Assembly (NCBI RefSeq): GCF_047495875.1
Contig: NC_092465.1
Coordinates: 3,202,347-3,266,346 of the forward strand
Origin: Pithys albifrons albifrons
Taxonomy: Eukaryota; Chordata; Aves; Passeriformes; Thamnophilidae
Reading direction: 5' to 3'
Length of the DNA stretch: 64,000 nt
Part shown: one piece after another, positions 46,036-58,900 of the stretch
Position numbering within the stretch: the first letter of the stretch is position 1
Layout of the letters: the number at the start of each line of letters is the position of its first letter
Made by a program: the position numbers and the translations under genes
Notes under the pieces: generated by a model
Told to the model about the DNA's origin: nothing
Database searches by the model: none
Seen by the model: only the letters and a program-made list of their open reading frames with translations

Positions 46036-46862
46036 GCTGGAGTATAAATACCCTTGCTGAGGGAAACCAAACTAATAAACAAGTCTTACAACAACATTAT
46101 TTAACTTTTAAAATAATAATAGACTTCTTGATTTCTGAGATGGAAAAATCGTTAGGTATGTGTACCTAAGAATAAGTCAACTGGAGGAATAATCAAACTC
46201 TCCCTGAATAATCTTTATATCAAAAGCTTCACTCTGTCCTTATTTCAACTCTACAAGCCATAGATGTGCATCACAGCATGTCCAGAAGGTCATGAAAAAG
46301 GCATGTTTTGCCCAGATAAAATGAGCTATCAGACACTGGAAAAAAATTATTCTGGAATTGATCTTTTGTGGCTTCTGTGAGCAAGAAACAAGGTTATATT
46401 AATTTTAGAACCATCTGAGCTTTGGGCACTGACTTTCATTGGCTAAGATGTTAATATTTTATGTGAGCCTAAAGCATGGCCAATTAGAGTGAGATCAGAA
46501 ACGTCCACAAGTATATTCAAAGAAAAGCATTAGAGTTTTAGACAGTGCCATAAATTCATGTGCCAAAAAGCTACAGAGGTAGAACCTTAAGGGTCTGGCA
46601 AATAAAGAAATAAATAAAAGCTTGGAATGTCATTCCTGCAGCTCAGGCAAGTGCCGTCGTGTGCAAGCAAACCTCACCATAAATCCTCCAAAATGCTTGC
46701 CACACGTGAGTTCATGTGGCCAGCAGCTGGTTTGGAGGGGGGATGGCATTGGCAGTGCATGGCCACGGTGCCAGAGGACAGGGTAGAGCTCTGAAATGGG
46801 CCTGGAAATGTGGGCAGCAGAGAGTGAGTCAGTGGTTGTTCCTCTGCAGTGGTGCCACACTG
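46036..46862. other. Unique non-coding DNA, nothing recognised
   Basis: AT-rich up to about 46620, then more GC-rich. Minus frames 46630-46860 and 46674-47069 run into the next CR1-X element. Confidence 0.35.
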
Positions 46863-47000
46863 AGAATCATAGAGAATATCATGAGCTGGAAGGGACCCAC
46901 AAGGATCATCAAAGTCCAACTCCTGGCTCTGCAACCCCAAGGATCCCCCCACGTGCTTGAAAAAGTTGTTCAAATATTTCTTGAACTCTGGACTTCTCAG
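46863..47000 (-). mobile_element. CR1-X-like LINE 3' fragment
   Basis: It begins agaatcatagagaatatc, then atgagctggaagggacccac, aaggatcatcaaagtccaac, tcctggctctgcaaccccaa and cacgtgcttgaaaaagttg, ending ttcttgaactctgg. It is the clearest CR1-X-type copy in the window after 3631-3895. Confidence 0.82.
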
Positions 47001-47278
47001 AACTTCCTCAGCCCCTGCCTCAGAGCTGGAAAGGATCCCTGACTGTGGAAATGACAGGGTGCTGACCAACTATCACCTCTCCCAAACTATGATTCCTGCT
47101 CTTTTAATACCTCCACCTTTCTGGAATTTCCTCTTTGATTTTTTGAGGTATCCAAGAGTGACCCCAAGTGTGCTGCAAACTCACCAGAGGTTTCTCCCTA
47201 AATTGTTTATGGGAGCCCTTGCCCCACTGTAGAGTCTTTATGGTTTTTATAAAAGCAGCATTGTGAAAGGCTCTGGAA

Positions 47279-47322
47279 AAGTTTGAGTTGGGTGGAAAAG
47301 ATTTTTAAGATCATTCCCAGCT
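47279..47322 (-). mobile_element. CR1 LINE 3' stub
   Basis: About 44 bases: gtttgagttgggtggaaaag, atttttaagatcattccc. Only the outer 3' end remains. Confidence 0.6.
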
Positions 47323-50300
47323 CTTTCAATATCTGTTAATAAATTGCCTCACTGTCACTGCTGCCCAACTTCCTTCATCCAAGCAGATCATCCCTATGCA
47401 GAGGTTTCACCTGCACATCACCTCTGTCCCTCCCTGGACATCTCACCTGCATCCATTTAGTTGTGATGCCATTCCATATTCAAGTTTCATCTCTTGAACT
47501 GGGCCCAGCCACCAACTTGCTCCTGAAACCCTTCACACCAATTTTCTCTGCTTTTGCTGCTGAACTAATTTAGGGCTGATTTTTTTTTTCCTGGCTGTAC
47601 AGACCCACCTTCAAAAACAGGGAAGCAAGACACAGATTTTAAAAGTATTAAATATATTTTATCCAACAAATCTGCTGCCATTGTCTGCATGTGCCTGTAC
47701 ACTTATGGCTTTATTTAAAAAAAAAATTGGAAGTAGTGTCTGGACTTTCTGCAAAAAACATCTTTTTATCTGTCCAACTAAAAAAAATATATATTGTTTC
47801 TGGTCACTCATGCAGTTTTATGAGTGATACAGATATTTAATAGGCTCTGTCTGCATTCTGATAGGCAGAATTTAATAATTCTGTGATAAAGCAGACTCTG
47901 GGCCCAGGGGCTGATCTGGATTTCAGGTGTCTGCTCTCCCCTGCTGAGGGAGAAAATCAGCATTGCTCTGTCATCACCCTTATCCACCTGCCCCCATTCC
48001 CATGAATCTTGTCCCAGACACCTTTGCTTCTGCCCACAGTGCTCCCCTGCAGACCAAACTCTGAAATAATCCCATTTTGAAGGAAAATCTGGGGTCTTGA
48101 GCATGGAATAAATCCATAGAAATAGGAAGAAATCTCGCTTTGCTGTTCTGTGTGACTTGAATACACCAAAAAAATAATACAAAGTGGAGTTTTGCTGTTG
48201 GTTTGTTGGTTTTCTTCCCCTTTGGTGCTTGGGTTTGTTATTTTTTATTTTGTTATCTTTGTTTTGTGAACATCCACTCTTGAGATGAAAACCCCTGGCT
48301 ACCAAGTGTCCACACAGAGCAAAATCCTGAGGATTAACTGGGGATGGTTGAACCACTTTAGACAAAATAAGAACCAAAAATGGTTTTTCTCTCTTCTTTC
48401 TTTTCTTAATTTCCCCCCCCCCCCCTGCATTCCTCAAGCCAAACATAAACTTTTCTGAGGCTTATGAAAGTTTTGGAAACTTTTTGTGTTTGTTTTACAC
48501 ATTTTCACATGCCTTAATGCTTCCTGGTCACTCTCTGGGTCTGGAAAGAGAAAAAACAAAATCATGTATAAAGAAATGCCTGGTATTTGTTGGTAACTCT
48601 CATGGGGGCATTTGCCTTCAAGTATTCAGTCCCTTTATACTCCTACTCTGCATCCATGGTCAGCTCAGCATCATGGAGTTGGTGATTATTTGAAGCTTGA
48701 ATAGTACCTGCACTTGGATATTTATTGGCTCATTATAAGGCTTGTATGAATGACCATGGAGTTAAGGAATCTCTTAAGCCTCATGAAAGGTAAAGTCCTG
48801 TTTGTGTAAAATTATATTTACTTTTTGTTATAGCAAAAGAAACACCAGTTCCTAATTAGCAGAATGCCTTGGAAGCAGATTTGCTGACATTTTCTTAGCA
48901 CAACCCCCTAAACCTGCTTGTCTGAGGGGTTTTGTAGTCTCAGACCTTGAGTGAAGTTGAACTTCAGAAATGTTGTAAAGCAACTTTGGAGAGTGTTTTG
49001 TCCAGAGTGTGAGAATTCTTACCTATTATATACAAACTATGATGATTGCTTCCATATTTTGTTTCTTGATTTTGGTTTCATTAGACTCCCAAAGTAGGAA
49101 AAGGTGGGAAGGTGCCTTTCCACCTCTCTGGTTCTGGTCTGAGTAAAAACTAACACTCATTGTAAGAATGAATATATTTTCTGTATTTTATGCAGCCAAA
49201 CAAACTCGCTCCTAAACAACCTGAGTCAATTCTGAGTAATTGATTTAGGGCTGAAAGGTTTGTGTCCTATTACCAATCCCTTGAGCTATGCAGTCCCCAG
49301 AGAGGAAAATTACTGTGTTTTTCCATCCCCTGTCTGCTCACATGAGCAGACGAAGCAGGGCAGAGGAATGATGTGACACACACGTCTGTTTTCATGTATC
49401 AAAGCAAAGCTGAGAGGTCCAGTTTTAGTTTGTTTTTATCTCTCAACATGTCACAGGGCCCTCAATAAATAAGAAATACAATTTGCAATTGTTTGTAAAA
49501 CAAAAAAGTCAGAGTGGTCCCCTCACTCTTTAGGTATTGGGATTTTCTCTGCATTTCTGGTGCTTTGCTCATCTGCAGCATTCTTGAACCTCATGTAAGG
49601 TCCAATCCTGCCCTGAATTCAGATTAATATCCAGACTAATGGTTTGTGTTTTGCCTGGGTTGGTTCCACACATGGACTTGCCTTTCCTCAAGTACTTTTG
49701 GGGTCTTCAGATGCAGAGTCTTGCCATGGGAAGAACATAATAAATCTGCCCTGATGTGTTCCTAACCAAAGATTCAAAGAAAATACATGAAAATACCTAT
49801 TTCTTACCTTCTTGAAAATGCCCATCATGGTTTAAACCACCACTTCAGCTTCTTTGGTCTTGTAGGTTGTGATTTCCTTTATCAGGGTAAGGATGTTTTG
49901 AACAGCTTTTTGCAGATGATTAGGTATTTGCTGATCATTCAGGACAATTTACAAAGATAAATATATGTTAAATGTGTTTCTTGTTAAAACCAACGTACAA
50001 GCAACCCCTCGAGGCCAGACAGTAATTACTCCTAATAACAAATTAAAGCATTACCTACTTCTTTTCAGTTTTTCATTTTGAAGAGGAAATTACCTTACAG
50101 AACTGAGTGGATTGAAAACTACAGAATAATATATTTTTGATAAAGCCCCTTAAAATTTAAAAAAAAAAAATAGAAAATTGGAGAGGTGAAATGCTAAGAG
50201 AAAAGGATGGTCCAAAACATATTTTTGAAGGAATTCTGTGTAGATTTTGAAGATTCCCACCCACCATCCAGACCCTTGGAACCTTGGAAAATCTCTTCTT

Positions 50301-50737
50301 TTCCTTGGCTCTTTGCTTGCACTGTATCAAAATGTAGACTTGGCTTGAAATGGCTCAGCCAGTAGGTCTTAATTTCTCCAAAAGTATTTTCTGCATGGTG
50401 GTTGTGTTGCATCCTCCTCCTCTTGGTTTTATTACTTATTGTTCCCTATTACATTTACCAAATACGTTCAGACTGTCAAGATCATGACTATCAAAGGAAT
50501 GTTCTGTATTAATAAATTATTACAGAAGAGCTGTAGATTTCAGAGAGCCTCTTCAAACTTCTCTGCCCATGGTTTAGTTGTTGACTTGGGAACTTTTAGG
50601 ATACAAGAATGGAAGATGGTCTTCTCCATCAGTCAGTGAATTGGCTATGAAAAGGGACTTCCCAAATCATTGGAGCTTTTTAATTGTTATAAGAAATGTC
50701 TGAGACTTAGTGGCTCTTACAGCTTTCATGCTGTTAT
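47323..50737. other. 3.4 kb of unique non-coding DNA
   Basis: No CR1 landmark seen. A C13 homopolymer occupies 48413-48425. The longest open frame of the window lies on the minus strand here (47808-48446, 212 codons), but it resembles no family I know, so I do not call it a gene. No other exon candidate. Confidence 0.4.
48413..48425. repeat. C13 homopolymer
   Basis: An uninterrupted run of 13 C, prone to slippage and sequencing error. Confidence 0.95.
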
Positions 50738-51061
50738 ACCTGAAGGGAAGTTCTGGCCAGCTGGGGGTTGGTCTCTTCTCCCAGGCACTCAGCAATAGGA
50801 CAAGGGGGCACGATGGACTCAAGCTCTGCCAGGGGAAATTGAAGTTGGAGATCAGAAAAAAATTCTTTGCAGAGAGAGTGCTCAGGCATTGGAATGGGCT
50901 GCCCAGAGAGGGGGTGGATTCCCCATCCCTGGAGGTTTTTCAGCTGAGCTTGGCCGTGGCACTGAGTGCCATGATCTGGTAAAGGGACTGGAGTTGGTCC
51001 AAGGGTTGGACTTGATGATCTGGGAGGTCTTTTCCAACCCAATCCATTCTATGATTCTATA
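50738..51061 (+). mobile_element. CR1 LINE, 5'-truncated, young-looking
   Basis: It starts abruptly at cctgaagggaagttctggcc and ends with the clean CR1 terminus aatccattctatgattctat. It is nearly identical to 27774-28092, so both belong to one subfamily that inserted fairly late. The 90-aa frame 50710-50982 and the 102-aa minus frame 50734-51042 are repeat sequence. Confidence 0.95.
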
Positions 51062-53212
51062 ATTTATGCTGAAATTGAGGGCAGTGCACACCTCTTGGTA
51101 AAGCAGAGCAGAGTGTTTGATACACTTCCTCCCAAGGAAAGACGCCTTTGGCTCATCTACTTCATTTATGTATGACAACTCCTTCAGATGTTTTTGAAAC
51201 CTCTATAGGATTTGTATGAGTAAGACATTTTTTTTTCCTGAGTTTCTGACTTTTCACTTAAAAAGCATTTTCTATCTGGGTCTTGCCATCTGTTAGCAGA
51301 GCTGTCTTGCTAGACACTCACTTTAAACAATTCCCTGGGGCTTCTGAACCCAATCATGTCATTTTAGCTCTGTTAGAACCTGTCCCAAGTTTGGCCAAAG
51401 GTTGGGCAAAAGTATTTGTAGTGGTAGATCTGTTACCTAATTCACCACCATGAGCACCAAGCTATGTGTGGTAAGAGGCTTGGCTTATAACACACAAACA
51501 TTATAAAATTCAGTTTATCAACTATGTAATTTCTTAAATACTTTCTTTTTTGTTTCCTTAGTTGAAGTTTTAACAGAGCTGAGGTCTTTCCAGAGGCAGA
51601 GCCACTTGGTTCTCATGGGCTCCATGTGGATGCAGCACAGTAGGCATCTGGCAGGGAAATAAATGGTCATTTCTTGCAAGTTTTATTTGGTGATAGCAGA
51701 GCACTAGCAATATATTTGTTGTATAGTGCAACACACTATTTAACAAGAAAAAGACTATACAACCACTCTTCAGTATTTACATTTTAATATTGTGTCTAAT
51801 TTCTAAGTTTTAAAGATACTGGTTAAAAAAGTTTATGTCAGAGTTGGAAATCCAGGTTTCCACCTCATAAAGGCTTGATTGTTACTGCAAGATCTTCAGA
51901 AGTAATTTATCCCTTTCTGAAATAATAGTGTTTTGGAGGATGTTTTAGAAGCACTTAGAAATATGCTGGTGTATCTGGTCAGTTCTTCCCAGCATAACTG
52001 CAGCACAACCTGCATTAATGAATTACAGTGTTGTGATCAAAAAGTCCAGATGAACGTGTGCCACACGTAACACAATTAGTGATTTTCTCAGTTTGTCTTC
52101 GAAGGCACCATTTTGTTTGGGAATATTGCAGATATATGTCACTCATTATTGATAGATTTGTCTGACTTCCTGTCAAATCTATGTACATTGACAAAAATCT
52201 ATTTTGTTGTTTTTGTCACAGAAATCTATATTGGCATTTTTCCCCATGGAGATTTGGCTAGTCATTGTCAGCGTGAGGTGCCAGCTAGAGCTTTGACTGT
52301 TTTTATTGTGCCAGCTGCTTTCTTGGCTTCGAATCTTTTGGTTCAGATTGGAAATGGGGGCGAGACATCCGTCTCTAGCCAGCGTGCTCGATGGGATATG
52401 ACAGGGACTTGATTTTTCATTTCTTGCTGCCTTCCTTAGTATTAGTAGAAGATGACAAGGATGGCTTTATCTTCTGACCAGCAGAGACGGTGAAGGGAAG
52501 GGGAAAGAGAGAAGCCTGCATTGTATACATGGGCCGTGGGAAATGTTAAAACACGCATTTAAAGCTGCTCATTCCTACTCTGGGTTTGTTGGTTGGGTTT
52601 TTTTTCTTTGTTTTATGTTTTGGTTTTGTTTTCTTTTTTCCACTTGTAAGAATCTCTAAAGACATCTTGGAGTTCAGGAAAAAAATAATTTCCAAACCTT
52701 TTTGGCTAATGTTGAATCAAATCTGTTGCATTCTTTTCATAATTGTTGTAACTGAGCACACGCCCTCTGAGAAATCAGGATTTTTTGAGGTGTCTGTAGT
52801 TTGTTCAGAGGAATCCAGAATCACCAGCTAGTTTGACAGTGCAGGATTTAGCTATTAAATAGTTCATAATTTAAGCCAAATTTGAGGAGGTTTTTTTAAG
52901 CATTGGCAATTTCGGCAATTTCAGCACAAGTTTTGTGATATTTACTGTTTTCCCTAAAGCCCCTATGGTTGGAGTAAGATTGTTATTCTGAATATGTAGT
53001 TCTTTATGAAGTATTTTTCCAGCCCATGTGTTTACTAAGGAAAAGCTTAAAATCATGAACCCTGTTATAGAGCAGAACAATTAAACCCAACACAGTTCTT
53101 GCCTCTTGAACTGCTGCGATTTTAAAGCCAATCTTTTAAATACTGAGAGCTGGCACATTGTTTGCATTGGGCTGTTTTCATTTCCCATGGCAGCCTCATC
53201 CAAACTAAAGGA
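51062..53212. other. Unique non-coding DNA with a candidate conserved block
   Basis: At about 52030-52420 lies non-repetitive sequence with several retained CpGs and E-box/TTCGAA-type words; see findings. The 99-aa frame at 52113-52412 crosses it and matches nothing known to me. T/G-rich sequence at 52585-52640 is low complexity. Confidence 0.4.
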
Positions 53213-53287
53213 CTCCACACGATGGCAAGACTCGATGATCCTGGTGGGTCTCTTCCAGCTCAGGATAATTTTGTGACTCTGTGATGT
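53213..53287 (+). mobile_element. CR1-X-like LINE 3' stub
   Basis: It reads gactcgatgatcctggtgg and gtctcttccagctcagg, then ttttgtgactctgtgat, the CR1-X-type 3' end on the plus strand. No tRNA-like head lies upstream, so I prefer CR1-X over the SINE. Confidence 0.7.
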
Positions 53288-55098
53288 TGTTCTTGCTGTT
53301 GCACACACAGGATGCCAAGGACAAGCCCCCTGTTGACCCCACATGTCCCCATCTGCACGATGGTGTGGCTGGTGGGTGTAAGAAACCCAATCCTCTTCTC
53401 CACAAGCCATCACAGTGTCTGTAACCCCAACCAAGCTGGCTTTAATTCAGCTTCCAGGTGTGCCAAGGTCTGTGGAGCCACATCAGCATGAACTTTGGTT
53501 CAGGTCATCTGCCTGAGAAGACACCCAGAGTCCCAAGCAGGCTGCACATCTCACCCTGAAACCCAGTTATTCTGCTGCTGGTACCCAAGGTGGCTTGATT
53601 AAACTTGGGTATGTAGCCACATGCTGTAATCATTCCCTCAAAGACTGCAAATTTGGCCTTGTTGATCTTTTAAATCCTTGCATTTTCGGAGTGCCAGTTT
53701 GCTGTAAATCACAGGCATTCTCCATTTTCTTTATTACATTCCAGAAAACTGTCTCTGTGCTGAAAACAAGTCTTTGAAAAATGCTCGTGTATCCTGCTGT
53801 CCTCTCCTACTTGGGGTGATTGCATAATTAACCTGGCCAAGTATCAACCATACAAGAGTTGAATACATCCCAAGTGCAATTGGGGAGGTTTTTACCATAA
53901 GAATGTGCCTGTCCTGAGACTAAAACACAGGTTAGATTTCCAAGTTTCTGAATATTGCTCAATGAAAGAAGAATATACTGCCCATGAGAAAAAAAAAAAG
54001 AATAAAAAAAATCAAATGGTGGTGTAATCTATAATCAAAATCCCTAATGGGCACAAAGCATTTTAGAACAAAGGTTTGCTGAATCTGCAAGGATAATAAA
54101 AGTGTTAAAGTCTGAACAGAGAAATGTTCTTATTTACTAAGGTATAAGAAGGTTACTAAAGCACAGATAAAAAGCTCATAGTGCAGACAAAGCTCTCTGA
54201 ATCCTTTTTCTTTTCCTGCAGTCAGATATGAACATATGATACATGAATATTTATCAGAACAGCAGATAACTAGTAACTACAGTTGGATTTAAACTCAGCA
54301 AACCATGGCTTGCAGTTTGTGTTCACAGGGGCTTCATGCAAGTGTATTTTATACTTTTTTCTTTTTTTTCCACTGGTTTTGTACTCTCTATATGCAGCCT
54401 TGTTTCCCCTAAGCTGTCTTTTGATTCTGACTGAATGAACCTAAAAATACAGCAAAGATCTTCAATACAAAACCTCCAGTGCATGTCAACTAAAGGCTGA
54501 CAAGGTTTTCTGTGCTCAGGGTTGACAAGACTGACTTTCAAGCCGTACGTAGCCAAATCCAGAAATCTCCAGATTTAGACCAGGCTTTCTCAGAACTCTC
54601 TTCAGGTTATGTTGAAACATTTATGAACCTCCCAGAGCCTCGTCTTGCCTCAGTTTTGTAACAGTGTCTGCAAGCTGGTGATGCAATGGCAGTTTCACAC
54701 TGGTGGAGTTGCAACTCGATCATCTGCTCCCCGCAATTTTGAACAGCAGAAAATTGGAGGCTCAGCAGAGAAAAGGGGAAAGCTGTTGTGTTCTCATCCC
54801 TGGCTGCAGGTAGAGGGATAGACTGTAATTAGAGGAACAAAAATCTACGTGCTCGCTCTTCGCTCGGGTGTGCAGTGTGTGCACCAGCAGCTCAGGAATG
54901 GCTCTGAAAAACCTGCTTTGAGGGCAGAGAGATGGGAACCCTGGGGGTGCTGGTTGCAAAAAACACCCCTGACAGTAAGAGCAGCAAGGGCTCACCCATT
55001 TCAAGTGAGAATGATCGTGCACTGCCCGGGCTTTACCCAGCCCAGACCCATCAAATCCAAAAAACTATGAATGCAAGGGGAGGAGGCTGGAAAACAGG
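53288..55098. other. Unique non-coding DNA, nothing recognised
   Basis: An A-rich stretch lies at about 53988-54011. Frames at 54323-54556, 54762-55022 and 54849-55070 overlap on opposite strands without recognisable domains. Confidence 0.35.
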
Positions 55099-55122
55099 GT
55101 CAAAAGTTGGACTTGATGATCA
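55099..55122 (+). mobile_element. Tiny plus-strand CR1 3' remnant
   Basis: The bases gtcaaaagttggacttgatg plus atca match the sequence just before the end of plus-strand CR1 copies (ggttggacttgatgatct at 28040-28060). It stops where a minus-strand CR1 starts, giving a tail-to-tail junction. Confidence 0.5.
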
Positions 55123-55438
55123 TAAAATCATAGAATGGTTTGTTTGGAAGGGATCTGAAAGCTCATTTTGACAACTTCCACTATCCCAGGATGCTCCAAG
55201 CTGTGTCCCACCTGGCTTTGGACACTTTCAGGGGTGGGGCAGCCACAGCTTCTCTGGACAACCTGTGCCAGGCCCTCCCCACTCTTGCAGGGAAGAATTC
55301 CTTCCTAACATCCATGTAAACTTCCTGTCTGTCAGTTTGAAGCCACTCCCCCTTGTCTTGTCTCTCCAGGCCCCTGCAAACAGTCTCTCTCCAGCTTTCT
55401 TGTGTGCTCCCTTTAGGTACTGGAAGGCGCAATTATGT
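55123..55438 (-). mobile_element. CR1 LINE, 5'-truncated
   Basis: It begins aaatcatagaatggtttg, skips the 'gccatgggcagggaca' block, then reads caacttccactatcccagg, gtggggcagccacagcttc, gacactttcaggggtggg, ctgtcagtttgaagccactc, tctctccagctttcttgtg and ctttaggtactggaaggc. Confidence 0.95.
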
Positions 55439-55639
55439 TACATAATCTTGGATATCTTTCCCAACCTTAACGAATCTACGGTGTGGGACTCCTTTCCCCT
55501 CTTTTTCCACTTGGGAATATTGCAACAGTAATTTTCTCCCTGTGTTTCAGGCAGCTTTGCAGAACTGTGGCAGAGGGTGTGAGGGTGCAGGGGAGAGGTT
55601 AAGGCAGAGGAGTGGGCACTGTGTGGCTTTCAGACTGCT

Positions 55640-55905
55640 CTTATTAAAGATTAGCGAGTCATCTTCAACTGCTAATGCCAGAAAGGCTGTCCTGGGCCAA
55701 ACCAAAATTCCCTCTAGCCCAGTCCCCTGTCTCCAGCAGTGGCCAGTTCGGGAAGCTGTGTAAGAATAGGACTCTGGTCTGCCTTACTGGCTTTAGTAAC
55801 TTGTGTTTTAGGGACTTTCTGAGTTTGCGGCCGTCGGGGGATGACTGAATTTTTCGGCTGATCATCCGTAAACTTGTGTAATCCTTTCTGGAGTTCACAC
55901 TGGTT
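55640..55905 (-). mobile_element. Fossil amniote CR1/L3-type LINE piece
   Basis: Landmarks of the old family appear in order: gggccaaaccaaaattccct, agtcccctgtctccagcagt, ggccagttcgggaagctgtg, gggactttctgagtttgc and aacttgtgtaatcctttctg. It shares the 'cctgtctccagcagtgg' block with the piece at 34290. Heavy divergence implies an insertion much older than modern CR1. Confidence 0.65.
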
Positions 55906-58900
55906 TTTTGCCACTTAATCTTAGTTTACTCAAGTGTAACACAGGTTAATTGTTCTTTTGCAGTTTCCTTGTTTTCCTCAGTCTCGGAGCAGAAAAAGGC
56001 AGAAATGTGAAACAAAAACTCTTCCCTTGTTACGGGAACATCTTTTTCAAGCTGAGCTGGGTTGGCTCTTGCTCTGGAGCCAGATCTGTGATGACTTCTC
56101 TTTCACATAACAATAATAATTTTATTTTTCCTTTCATCTCTTTTTTTCAGTCACTACTTTCATCATAATGTAGGCCAGGGTCTCCACAAAGGCACTACCA
56201 AGGGAATAGAAAGGTCACAAATGTGGGGTTTATTATTTGATTTGTTCTTTTTATTACAGCTAGAAGTGGAGAAAAACTGCAGTTTTGAACCCAAACCTTT
56301 ATGAACTGTCTAGTCAGAGAAGGAAAAGCAGTTTTGCATCCCTGGTTTGGAAAGTGTTTGCCATGGTTTATATTATAAATGTGATAAAAAATTAAGAAAG
56401 GGTCTATTTTCTGCTTTGGTTTCAGATACAGCTGAAATCTCTCAAGGGCCCAAGGTACAAATCCATAGAGCAATTTTGGCTTGGGTGGGATGTAGGTCAT
56501 GAGTAACAGCACACAAGAAAGCACAAGGCAGTGCTGGAAGAGCAATAAAACTGAGGTTCAGACAGGGCAAAGAGAGGGGGAAAAGGTGTAAGAAAGGGGA
56601 AATTAGAGAGAATAGAAGAGGAATTACTCAGAGGTGAGCTGAGAAGGGATGTGTTTTTCAGAGAAGGTAATAGGCAGACCTGAAGAGTTCAGAAATGTGC
56701 GAGGGGAAGGAGCTACACTGTGTAATGTTAGAAAAATTGGCTGGTGTGTAGAGGGGAGAGGTTTTTATTCATAGTCTTAAACTAAGATAAGGGTCATCTG
56801 ATTCATCATGACCTGACTAGAACCAACTAGGCAAGCTGGACTAGCTCCATGTGAGTCATTTTCCTGCGTCCTGAGCCATTATTATTCTTATTAAACCAAG
56901 AAACTACGTTGCGCTCACATGATAAGATTTTGGGAAAAGGAAAAAGAGAAGCAAGGATATTTAGAGTTGAAGGGTTTAGTTTGCTTACACTTGGCTGCCT
57001 CCCTGCCCAAGGTTGTGGAATGGGATCAGCCACCGCTCTGGGCCTTCTCCTTCACTGATCCTACAGTGAGTGGCAGCAGGGATGGAGCAGGAGCTGCACC
57101 TCAGTGCTGCTCTGCCCTTCGGGAAGGTGGGGTCAGCTCATGTAAATCCTGAAGAACTTTGCTGTCCTGAGTTGCTCTCCAGAAACCTGAATGCCAAAGT
57201 GAGCTCAGAGAAGTACCCAAATATGCAGATGTTTTGTATGAAGATGATTTTAGAGTTAAGAACTTCACAGAGGCTCAAAACTGAGATGGAAAACATTCTT
57301 GTGACTCAGCACTTCACTCACACATGTGAATGCAGAAGCACAGAAAAATCAGAAACCATGACAAAACACACAGATCAGGGTTTTTCAGAACTCAGAGAGG
57401 AAAAATATATTTTCCAGGTCTGGTTTCAGTCTTTGGTTAGTTGTTGTTTAAAAAAACTGGGTCAAAAATCTGGCCAGTCATCTGGATTTCTATGGGATCC
57501 ATTTTTTCCCTTTAAAAGTTAGATTTAGTTTATAATTTTTAAACATGTTGGCTCCTATTCACTGAAATAATTCTGCCAGCCTTGAGTATATATAGTAGTG
57601 AGAGGGGTAAAACAGAGCAAGCCCCAGAGGGCAGTGCTTTGTGGTCCTTCACAAGCAAAGGATGGAGGAAAAAGGGGATATGGAAGGTCAGCAGATAGTT
57701 CAGGATGGAAGAACAATCTGTTTGGAGACTGACAATTAACAAATTAACTGGTGAGGTCACAGAAGATGGGGATTATAGCTCTGCTCGCCTCTGGAAGGAG
57801 AAAACACCCCAGGACAGAAGTTGACCTTCACTACCTGATACTTTACCCATGGAGGTGGGTTGTTTCAAGGGTGGTCAGTGATACCCAGGAGGTCTGAGAA
57901 CTCTCCCCAGGGTCTCTGAGGTTGTCCTCGCCAGGCCCTCTGCAGATTGCTGCTCTTGGCAGCTCCTGTGTAATGAAGAGGTTGATGAGCTGAAGACTCA
58001 CCCCAGGAGACCCACCAGGTAGCCCAGGGACCATCCAAGTCTCAGTGTCGTTCTTGCCTTTTTTTTTTTTTTGGCTGCTGTGGTAGACAAAGGTCTGGAT
58101 GGTGAGTTATGGAAGGGGGGAAAGCATGAGTTAAGATTTTCTTCCCCTTATCTGCCCCTGTTTCCCCTGGATCCAGCAGCCAGTGGGTTTTATCAGTTCT
58201 GCTGTGACTCAGCTTCATCCTCCCCCACTTTATATCCTACCTGATAGTTCTGATTTCATGATCCCTGCCTGGAAGAGAGGAACAGATAGAGCCTCAAAGC
58301 ACCCAGAGCCTGTGCAGGCACAGATGCAGCACCAAGCCAGAGTGACTCAGAGCCCCATCTAAGGTGGAGAAATCTGAAATGCACCTGGTTGACTGTGTGG
58401 TAGTCCTGTGGACCAGATTTTGGAGGCCAAGATCCTTCCTACTCCTCCCCTGCAGAGCCAGTAGGTATTCAGTGCCTTTCTTTCACACAGAAATAACTTT
58501 GCACAGTTTCTGTGGTCAGATTTTCCCCCTTCTGTGACTCATGTGTTACACTGTTGTTGTCAGGTTTCTGTCACTGTCACCCATGGAAAAGTCTGCATTG
58601 AGGCAGAAGTATTTCATGGAAATTTAGCCATATTACCTATTTCCATATGGAAACCAAGTTCAGCTGCTCAGTCCATGTTACATCCAATTTCAGGCTGTGG
58701 GATCACTGCAGCAATTCCAAAACCACCGGGCCCATAGTTTGCAAAATGTGGTTTGTGATTTAAAGCATATAAGAGGTGAATGGAGAAGCTTGAGGAAAGC
58801 ATCGACCTGTGCTGCAGGACATGCTCAGATCTATTGAAATTTCTTCTCATTTAGCTGTCAGAATCCTTTCAGGCTCATAAACCAGGAGGAATGTCCAGTT

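Noticed and set aside
45599..46060. 153-codon plus-strand frame
   Set aside because: It reads a minus-strand CR1 (45659-46035) on the wrong strand.
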